Shown here: one piece after another, positions 57,802 through 64,000 of the stretch
How the letters are laid out: each line of letters opens with the position of its first letter
Position numbering within the stretch: the stretch's first letter is position 1
Origin: Thiohalomonas sp963783235
GTDB taxonomy: Bacteria > Pseudomonadota > Gammaproteobacteria > Thiohalomonadales > Thiohalomonadaceae
Reading direction: 5' to 3'
Length of the DNA: 64,000 nt
NCBI GenBank assembly: GCA_963783235.1
Contig: CAWAMN010000002.1
Coordinates: forward strand, 124,001-188,000
Program-made: the position numbers and the translations under genes
The notes under the pieces: model-generated
Databases searched by the model: none
Seen by the model: only the letters and a program-made list of their open reading frames with translations
Told to the model about the DNA's origin: nothing

Positions 57802-58522
57802 ATGCCAGCACTGTTTCTGGATGGCCTTCGGCCATGTTCGCCCAGAGGGCTGGGCTCCTACATGCCTCGAACGATGCCGGCGCTTTCGGAAAAAGGGACG
57901 CGGCTGATGCGCTGAAAAGGGCTCATTACTCTTTGCCAGCAGTGTCTCTGGATGGCCTTCGGCCATGTTCGCCCGGAGGGCTGGGCTCCTACATGCCTCG
58001 AACGATGCCGGCGCTTTCGGAAAAAGGGACGCGGCTGATGCGCTGAAAAGGGCTCATTACTCTTTGCCAGCAGTGTCTCTGGATGGCCTTCGGCCATGTT
58101 CGCCCGGAGGGCTGGGCTCCTACATGCCTCGAACGATGCCGGCGCTTTCGGAAAAAGGGACGCGGCTGATACGCTGAAAAGGGCTCATCACTCTTTGCCA
58201 GCACTGTCTCTGGATGGCCTTCGGCCATGTTCGCCCAGAGGGCTGGGCTCCTACATGCCTCGAACGATGCCGGCGCTTTCGGAAAAAGGGACGCTGCTGA
58301 TGCGCTGAAAGGGCTCATTACTCTTTGCCAGCAGTGTCTCTGGATGGCCTTCGGCCATGTTCGCCCAGAGGGCTGGGCTCCTACATGCCTTGATAACGAT
58401 ACCGGCGCTTTCGAAAAAGGGACGCGGCTGATGCGCTGAATAGCGTTCATAACTCTTTGCCAGCACTGTCTCTGGATGGCCTTCGGCCATGTTCGCCCAG
58501 AGGGCTGGGCTCCTACATGCGC
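57802..58522. repeat. 131 bp tandem repeat, about 5.5 units
   Basis: Units begin near 57802, 57937, 58068, 58199 and 58330, with a partial at 58461. Each holds CTGGATGGCCTTCGGCCATG (a hairpin), CCCAGAGGGCTGGGCTCCTAC and ATGCCGGCGCTTTCGGAAAAAG. The units are over 90% alike. The frames crossing them on both strands are repeat artefacts. Confidence 0.9.
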
Positions 58523-58740
58523 AGGCAGGCGGATTATGGGCGTTTCCTTTTCCCCATCGGTTTCCACCGCCTTCAGCTTGGTTTCATATATAGCTGATAG
58601 CGTTGTCATCGAGTGCCCGGAACCTGCTGCCGAGGTCGCGTGCGGGATCGCAACGCAAGGCGGACACGACGGCGCCGATTGACTGTGGCTCGGCGGCCGT
58701 TTGGAACGGGCAACATTCACCCTTTCCAGGGAGAAGTGAA

Positions 58741-59007
58741 GTGCGACACGCAAGCTACCTGATCCTTCTTCTCGCGGCGTCCGAAGCCGGTGCCTTTGCC
58801 GGTAACGGCGGTGTCTGGTCAGCCTACGATACCGATCGCAACGGTCTGCTCGAGCCATCAGAGTTCGCTGCCTTCTGCGCGGGCCAACCTCACCTGAAGA
58901 AAAACGCATCACGTTTCGAACGCTTCGATATCGATGGTGACGGGCATCTTTCACAGGACGAATTCGTCCAGGGTTTGGGGGCGCTCTTCAAGAGCGGTGC
59001 GAAATGA
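58741..59007 (+). CDS. Small exported EF-hand protein
   Basis: The 88-residue protein starts at GTG 58741, with GGAGAAG upstream. An N-terminal signal-like stretch (ASYLILLLAASEAGAFA) is followed by two EF-hand loops: DTDRNGLLEPSEF near residue 32 and DIDGDGHLSQDEF near 67. Both keep the acidic calcium ligands and terminal Glu. It probably buffers or senses calcium in the periplasm. It is convergent with the GH15 gene, 13 bp apart. Confidence 0.85.
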   Translation: MRHASYLILLLAASEAGAFAGNGGVWSAYDTDRNGLLEPSEFAAFCAGQPHLKKNASRFERFDIDGDGHLSQDEFVQGLGALFKSGAK

Positions 59008-59020
59008 TAGCGCTGGGGGG

Positions 59021-60847
59021 TCACGACTGGGGCCGATGTTGCTCCGCTTGGCTGATCGCCCAAGCCGCGTTGATCAAGCCAATGTGGCTAAACGCCTGGG
59101 GAAAGTTGCCGAGCAGTTCTCCGCTGCGGGAATCAAACTCTTCCGAAAGTAGGCCGACGTCGTTGGCGCAGGCGGCGGCACGTTCAAACACGGCCTTGGC
59201 CCGGTCCACCTGCCCGGCCAAGGCGCGGGCGTGGGCCAGCCAGAACGTGCACAGCAAAAAGGCGCCCTCGTCCGAGGGTTCACCTGCGATCTCGCGGTAG
59301 CGATAAACCAGCCCGCGCTCGTCGGTCAAGTGCTCTTCTATTGCATCGATCGTTGCGAGCATGCGGTGGTCGGTGGCCGGCAGAAAACCGGTCAGCGCCA
59401 GGGCGAGAACCGAGGCGTCCAGTGCATCACTCCCGAACGCTTGCGTAAATGCGCCGGCTTTCTCACTCCAGCCTTGCGTCAGGATAGCCCTACGGATCTG
59501 ATCCCGTTCCGCCAGCCAATGTTCGGCTCTCTCCTCTCCGCCGATGAGATCGGTCAACCGGCTCGCACTGTCCAAGGCAGCCCAGCACATCAGTTTTGAA
59601 TGGAGAAAATGGTGTGACTTTCCCCGAACCTCCCACATGCCCTGGTCGGGCTCTTTCCATCTGTTCGCCGCTACATCGGCCACTTCGGCCAGAAAACCGC
59701 GGGTGAAGGGATCGATCTGCTCGGCGAGCTGCTCCTTGAGCCGTTCGGCCGCCACCAGTAATTCGCCATAAACATCAAACTGCCGTTGGGTCCAGGCACC
59801 GTTACCCACCCTTACCGGTGAACTTCCCCGCCATCCGGCCAAGTGGGGAAGCCGCCGTTCGGTAAGGTCGTGTTCGCCGCCGATGCCGAACATTATCTGG
59901 GCGTCACGGCCCTGTCGCACCTGAGCCAGTGAGGCGTCGGCAATGAAATCGAAGAACTTGTAGGCTTCATCGGGACAGGCTGCGACCCACAGGGCATCCA
60001 GGGTCATACTGGCGTCCCGAACCCAGGTGTAGCGGTAATCCCAATTGAGCTTGCCTCCCTCACGTTCGGGCAGCGAAGTCGTCGCCGCAGCAACGAAGGC
60101 GCCGGTCGGATAATAGGTCAGGGCCTGGAGCAGCCGGCCGCTGAAGTGGACCTGGTTTTTCCATGGGCCTTGATAGGCCTGGTGCATCGAGGACCAGCTT
60201 TGCCAGCCTTCAATTGTGTCTTCCAGACGCCCACGGATGGCTTCGGCTGACCAGGGGCCGGGGCCGGGTTCGGAGCTACTGCGGGACTCCAGCGCGAACG
60301 CCGCGCGCTGTCCTTTTTCGAGGCGAAAGCGGGTGCGAGTGGTGGAGGTATCGATATTCAGGGGAATGGATGCGGAGAGCCGCAGTACGGATGCCCCGCC
60401 GCGCGCCAGCGCTCCGCCGGGCACGGGACGAAGTATGGGTACTATCAAGCCGTACTCCGGGCGCGGTTCGTACTCCAGTTCCAATTCCATTGAGCCTCGC
60501 GTGCATACCGCCTCCCGCAAAACGGCGTGGGGCGAATCTCTTCCGATGGCATGGGCCCCCTGGTTCAGGCCGATGGCGAGTGCATCGCGAATGAGGACTT
60601 CACCCTCTTTCGACCGAAACACTGTTTCAAGGACCATCGAGCCCTCAATGTAGGCGTGTTCGCCCGCTATATCGCTCGCCGGTCCCAAACGCCAGTGGCC
60701 GCCCTCGCGCCCCAGCAAGCGGGCGCAGAGGGCCGGGGAGTCAAACCGGGGAAGGGCGAGCCAGTCGATAGAGCCATTACAATGGACCAGCGCCGCTCCC
60801 TGGCAGTCCGACAGGAGTGCATACTCGCCGATGGGACGCTCGTTCAT
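59021..60847 (-). CDS. Glycoside hydrolase family 15 (glucoamylase/trehalase-like)
   Basis: The 608-residue protein starts at ATG 60847 (GGAAGGA upstream). The N-terminal beta-sandwich opens PIGEYALLSDCQGAALVHCNGSIDWLALPRFDSPALCARLL, followed by an (alpha/alpha)6 barrel with GKLNWDYRYTWVRDASMTLDALW near residue 270. Another barrel motif near 465 is SDALDASVLALALTGFLP, and the end reads LLSEEFDSRSGELLGNFPQAFSHIGLINAAW, with acids at the general-base position. No signal peptide, so cytosolic. Members hydrolyse maltodextrins or trehalose; which one is not clear. Confidence 0.92.
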   Translation of the reverse strand: MNERPIGEYALLSDCQGAALVHCNGSIDWLALPRFDSPALCARLLGREGGHWRLGPASDIAGEHAYIEGSMVLETVFRSKEGEVLIRDALAIGLNQGAHAIGRDSPHAVLREAVCTRGSMELELEYEPRPEYGLIVPILRPVPGGALARGGASVLRLSASIPLNIDTSTTRTRFRLEKGQRAAFALESRSSSEPGPGPWSAEAIRGRLEDTIEGWQSWSSMHQAYQGPWKNQVHFSGRLLQALTYYPTGAFVAAATTSLPEREGGKLNWDYRYTWVRDASMTLDALWVAACPDEAYKFFDFIADASLAQVRQGRDAQIMFGIGGEHDLTERRLPHLAGWRGSSPVRVGNGAWTQRQFDVYGELLVAAERLKEQLAEQIDPFTRGFLAEVADVAANRWKEPDQGMWEVRGKSHHFLHSKLMCWAALDSASRLTDLIGGEERAEHWLAERDQIRRAILTQGWSEKAGAFTQAFGSDALDASVLALALTGFLPATDHRMLATIDAIEEHLTDERGLVYRYREIAGEPSDEGAFLLCTFWLAHARALAGQVDRAKAVFERAAACANDVGLLSEEFDSRSGELLGNFPQAFSHIGLINAAWAISQAEQHRPQS

Positions 60848-61035
60848 CGATTCCTTCCGCTCACCATAATCCTCAGCGCGCACCACGAATCATTGCCGCT
60901 TTCAGCCGAAAGCTAGTGCACGAGTGGCGCTTGGCAAATCCCGCCTCCACCCGCGCCAGCTTGGGTGTCGTTCCGTTGGCCGCGGCCTCCTCTCCGAGTA
61001 GAATTAACCCCTTCGCCCCCAGGCTATCGATTCCC

Positions 61036-62037
61036 ATGTCTATTACGCACGCCACCGTCCATCGCATTCGTCGCAAGGCCGATTCCGACGCCGAAATGTC
61101 CCTCCGCCAACAGGAGTTGCCCACGGAGGAGGCTTGCGAGGCGCTCCTGGATGGATTGAAAAGCGCTTTTCTCGGCAGGATCAGCCGTGAGCATGGCAGC
61201 TTTTCCACTGAACAGGGAGAGGCTCCCTTAGCTGGCAAATTGGACGGTTTCATCAAAAAGGCGCATGAGTTCGCCGAGGTGACCGCGACGATGATGGAGC
61301 ATTTGCGGCAGCGTCTGGACGCCGGCAGCATCGAACTGGATGCCCACTGCCTCTTTTTCGTGGAGGAAACCCCGGTTCGGCATCTTTTCTACTGGTTCGT
61401 GGCGCGCCAGAAGGAGGCCCTGGCGATCGGCGATGACCTGGAGCTGAAGCCCAGTTACTCCCTCGATACCGGCTCTTCGCTTTTTGGCATCAAGGTGGAT
61501 CTGGCCGAATGGAAGGAGCGTCAGAACTACTCCTATCTCACGCTGCTGCCGCCCCGGGGTAATCCGGGCCTCACCGATGCCTTTTACGAACTGACGGGGT
61601 TTGCCAACGGACTGGACAAGGCCGGAGCCACCCTTGCGTTTCTGGAGGGGGTGGAAGCCTACTCGGAAAAAATCCCGGAAGAGAAAGTGGGTGACTATCG
61701 CAACCAGGTGGTCGAATACTGCCTGGAGCGGGACCAACAGGATGCGCCTGTGGATTTGACTGAACTGGCTAAATCCCTCGACGGCGTCGACAGCGATGAG
61801 TTCGTTCAGGTTGTGGAGCGACGGGCTCCGGAGGGCGATCAGGAATTGATGATGGACCGCCGCGCCCTGCGCCGCTACGTCAAATTCGCCGGACGGGAAA
61901 AGGACCTGGCCATCAGCTTCGGCTCCTACCAGCTCAACCAGCGGGTCCATTACGACACCGATACCGATACGCTCAGTATCAACGGGCTGCCCAGCGCTCT
62001 CAGGAAACAGCTGCTGGAGCATCTGCGACAGGGTTAA
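61036..62037 (+). CDS. ndpA: Nucleoid-associated protein NdpA (YejK family)
   Basis: The 333-residue protein starts at ATG 61036. Family features run along the length: an N-terminal domain with AHEFAEVTATMMEHLRQRL, HCLFFVEETPVRHLFYWFVARQKEALAIGDDLELKPSYSLDTG, NYSYLTLLPPRGNPGLTDAFYEL and the end AISFGSYQLNQRVHYDTDTDTLSINGLPSALRKQL. NdpA binds double-stranded DNA in the nucleoid. Its start lies 188 bp from the divergent GH15 start. Confidence 0.93.
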   Translation: MSITHATVHRIRRKADSDAEMSLRQQELPTEEACEALLDGLKSAFLGRISREHGSFSTEQGEAPLAGKLDGFIKKAHEFAEVTATMMEHLRQRLDAGSIELDAHCLFFVEETPVRHLFYWFVARQKEALAIGDDLELKPSYSLDTGSSLFGIKVDLAEWKERQNYSYLTLLPPRGNPGLTDAFYELTGFANGLDKAGATLAFLEGVEAYSEKIPEEKVGDYRNQVVEYCLERDQQDAPVDLTELAKSLDGVDSDEFVQVVERRAPEGDQELMMDRRALRRYVKFAGREKDLAISFGSYQLNQRVHYDTDTDTLSINGLPSALRKQLLEHLRQG

Positions 62038-62099
62038 CGGCCCCCAGGCCCGAGCTCCCTCTCCACCGGCCACAGGGGGACCGAGTGCGCCTGAGTGCA

Positions 62100-62390
62100 A
62101 ACGGGCTTTGGCCCCTGTGGAAGCGGCATTTTGTAAGATTCGATGCGGCAGCTATCGCGGCTGGAAGCCGCTACAGCACAGGGAGACCGAGAGGGCCTGA
62201 GTACAAACGGGCTTTGCCCCTGTGGGAGCGGCATCTTGCCGCGATCGGCTCGGCACGCTTTCGCGGCTGGAAGCCGCTCCTACGGCATAGGAGGACCGGG
62301 CGGGGCCTGAGTACAAACGGGGGTTGCTTTGCCCCTGTGGGAGCGGCATCGGGCCCCGTGACCCGGGGTGCCCACCCCTTCGGCTCGAAG
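62100..62390. repeat. REP-like palindromes
   Basis: At least five units, such as GGAGCGGCATCTTGCCGCGAT and TCGCGGCTGGAAGCCGCTCC in alternating orientation, separated by GAGTACAAACGGGCTTTGCC. Same family as 16.9-17.1 kb. No gene in 62038-62392. Confidence 0.8.
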
Positions 62391-62392
62391 CT

Positions 62393-63079
62393 TTAGCCCA
62401 ACTCCTCGATGATGCCGCAGGCGACGGGAACCGACAGGTGAGGCGAAACACCGGCCACGCCCTGAACGCTTTCCGGCAATCCCTTATCCTTGGAAACGCC
62501 GTGAATCACGACGGTCTTCCCGGCAAGGTCGAGCTTTTCACCCTTTTCGAGCTTGACGATGGGATCTTCCGGGTTCTTGTCCGGTCCGGTCACATTGCTT
62601 TCCAGCTCCTCAAAGGCTGCGAAGGAGCCGTAGTCCAGCTTGTCCTCTCCACCGGCTCGCGGATACTCGTTTTCAGCCGTTTGCGCCAGCTTATCGTCCA
62701 AAGGCACCAGTACCAGCCCGTAGGATGGTATCCCCTCGATGACATCGACAACCTTGTCGCCGTTTTCGTCGGCCTGAGCGGTCGGGCACTCGCCGCCGAC
62801 ATGGATCATCTGCCGATGCATCATGTTCGGCTCGACGCCACGGGCACGGACATAGGCATTAATTTGGTTGCCGTCGACCACGAAAACCGCTGCTCCGGTT
62901 ACCGGCTTTTCATTCACCGCTTCGTTGATCGGCTGCAACGGCGCCAGATAGACCGTCGGCGAAGTAGCGCCGGGAGACTTCCCGGCTCCGCTCTCCGCCA
63001 CCGCCAGCGAGTTGACGAGATAGAACGCTCCTCCCACGAACAGGCTGATACCTGCTTTGAGTGACATCCGCTGTCTCAT
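62393..63079 (-). CDS. Secreted protein of unknown function
   Basis: The 228-residue protein starts at ATG 63079 with GGAAGG upstream. A Sec signal peptide (GISLFVGGAFYLVNSLAVA) is followed by a compact domain with VVDGNQINAYVRARGVEPNMMHRQMIHVGGECP, then an Asp-rich loop DENGDKVVDVIEG that resembles a calcium-binding loop. The C-terminal part has LAGKTVVIHGVSKDKGLPESVQG and a late Cys (PVACGIIEEL). The histidine in MIHVGGECP recalls CHRD or copper-binding folds, but I cannot assign a family. Confidence 0.7.
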   Translation of the reverse strand: MRQRMSLKAGISLFVGGAFYLVNSLAVAESGAGKSPGATSPTVYLAPLQPINEAVNEKPVTGAAVFVVDGNQINAYVRARGVEPNMMHRQMIHVGGECPTAQADENGDKVVDVIEGIPSYGLVLVPLDDKLAQTAENEYPRAGGEDKLDYGSFAAFEELESNVTGPDKNPEDPIVKLEKGEKLDLAGKTVVIHGVSKDKGLPESVQGVAGVSPHLSVPVACGIIEELG

Positions 63080-63312
63080 GACACACCTTCCCTTTGTGAA
63101 CCTATATCCAAGGTAGTCGCGCAGGCTTCCGACGCAAGAGCCTCTTGGGCCTGTCCCGGCTCGCTGAGATCACCCTGGAGATGCCCCATGCGCAGCGCCA
63201 GAATCGACCTGTAGGATAAAATCGGACAGGCGTTCGGGCGGAAACTCCGATGGTCTCCTCTCATTGACGCCCCTATAGTTGTGCATCCCTGTCAGAACCC
63301 TTCCCTACCCGG

Positions 63313-64000
63313 ATGTTGAAAACCCTCCGTGCGCGCATGATGCTGATAATCTTCGCTGCCCTCCTTCCGGCAGCGGCCTTGATCGCGCACGATTTGATCA
63401 CGCATCGTCAGGCCGTCATCGCGGAAACCGAAGCCGGTCTGCATCTTGCGGATACCTTTTTTACAGGATTGTTGATGGTGCTCACGGCAGTGCTAAGTGC
63501 CGGGTTGGCGAGTCGATCCTTCGTGGAGACCCCGGTCCAAAAACTGCTCCGTGTCGCGCGCTGCATCGCTGCCGGCGATTTGAAGGCCCGCGCCGGCATC
63601 ACTCGGGGCCCGAGCGAGTTGATTGAACTGGCCGAACGCTTCGATGCCATGGCGCTTGACCTGGAGCTTCGTGAACGGGAATTGCGTCAGTGGGCGCAGG
63701 ATAACAAGAACCGCCGCAACGAAGCCGAGGAGCACAGCGGGGGATACCGGCGGGATCTCCATGCAATCGTGCAGGGCATGCAGGACGTGGTGTTCCGACT
63801 GGATGACGAAGGACGCATGGTTTGGGTGACACCGTCCATTGAGTCTCAGACCGGCTATACCGAAGAGCAAGTGATCGGTCGTGAGGTGTGCTGCTGCATG
63901 GCCGACCCCGAAGACAAAGAGCGCTTGATGACATCGCTCGAAAAGGGCGGCGGGCGCGTGAAGGACTGGGAAGTGAGGCTCCGTCGCAAGGACGGGACGG
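63313..64000 (+). CDS. Membrane sensor with HAMP and PAS domains, C-terminus beyond window
   Basis: It is open from ATG 63313 to the window edge (229 residues). A short N-terminal hydrophobic segment (MMLIIFAALLPAAALIAHD) and a second one (TGLLMVLTAVLSAGLASR) are followed by HAMP (PVQKLLRVARCIAAGDLKARAG), a coiled-coil linker and a PAS domain (HAIVQGMQDVVFRLDDEGRMVWVTPSIESQTGYTEEQVIGREV). The loop between the membrane segments is very short. The output domain is not visible; a diguanylate cyclase/EAL protein or a histidine kinase is equally likely. Confidence 0.85.
   Translation, partial: MLKTLRARMMLIIFAALLPAAALIAHDLITHRQAVIAETEAGLHLADTFFTGLLMVLTAVLSAGLASRSFVETPVQKLLRVARCIAAGDLKARAGITRGPSELIELAERFDAMALDLELRERELRQWAQDNKNRRNEAEEHSGGYRRDLHAIVQGMQDVVFRLDDEGRMVWVTPSIESQTGYTEEQVIGREVCCCMADPEDKERLMTSLEKGGGRVKDWEVRLRRKDGT

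Noticed and set aside
57802..58522. CRISPR array
   Set aside because: The units are 131 bp and nearly identical throughout, with no short repeat/unique spacer pattern and no cas genes.
57834..58954. Long frames on both strands through the 131 bp repeats
   Set aside because: The same peptide repeats with the DNA period on both strands; no start sites and no family match. These are repeat artefacts.

Overview
This window looks like chromosome of a GC-rich, sulfur-oxidising gammaproteobacterium, probably of the Chromatiales/Ectothiorhodospiraceae type. The evidence is a Tat-exported thiosulfohydrolase (SoxB), a high-potential iron-sulfur protein (HiPIP), LptF/LptG, and the order lptG-lptF / pepA-holC-orf-valS. 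The exact genus cannot be fixed from sequence reading alone.

Layout. 0-35 kb is core genome: a DUF523-DUF1722 protein, HiPIP, soxB, a degenerate Rieske-like protein with YcgL, a DUF1015 protein, a pentapeptide protein, a YbaK-HDOD fusion, dinB, tex, an alpha-glucan phosphorylase, a polysaccharide deacetylase facing a Bax-like protein, an inositol-monophosphatase-family enzyme, purL, an RDD protein, lptF/lptG, pepA-holC-orf-valS. Four copies of a ~141 bp MITE-like element (outer repeats CAGGCTGTTGAAAAA) lie between these genes, plus REP-like palindromes. Several conserved genes (DUF1015, dinB, tex, glgP-like, purL, valS) are broken by single-base indels, mostly +1. I read these mainly as sequence errors, not as decay.

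35-58.5 kb is a large accessory island. It holds two inverted IS66 copies with perfect 8 bp target duplications, and two inverted identical copies of an IS91-type element that carries its own tyrosine recombinase. Between the IS91 copies lie IS66 copy 2, a higBA toxin-antitoxin pair, a cold-shock/DUF1294 protein, duplicated non-coding repeats, a DUF2254 membrane protein and a double-domain KaiC-like ATPase. Each IS91 copy ends exactly at an attC-like site. Beyond these sites lie integron gene cassettes: one on the left (37.9 kb) and seven on the right (52.9-57.8 kb), with no integron integrase in the window. Three successive cassettes end in remnants of group IIC-attC introns, all on the strand opposite to the cassettes. 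The array runs into a 131 bp tandem repeat.

58.7-64 kb returns to ordinary genes: a small EF-hand protein, a GH15 glucoamylase-like enzyme, nucleoid-associated NdpA, a secreted protein of unknown function, and the start of a membrane PAS sensor.

The most interesting part is the attC / IIC-intron / IS91-recombinase assemblage. Most of its cassette proteins are unrecognised and predicted to be membrane-bound or exported.
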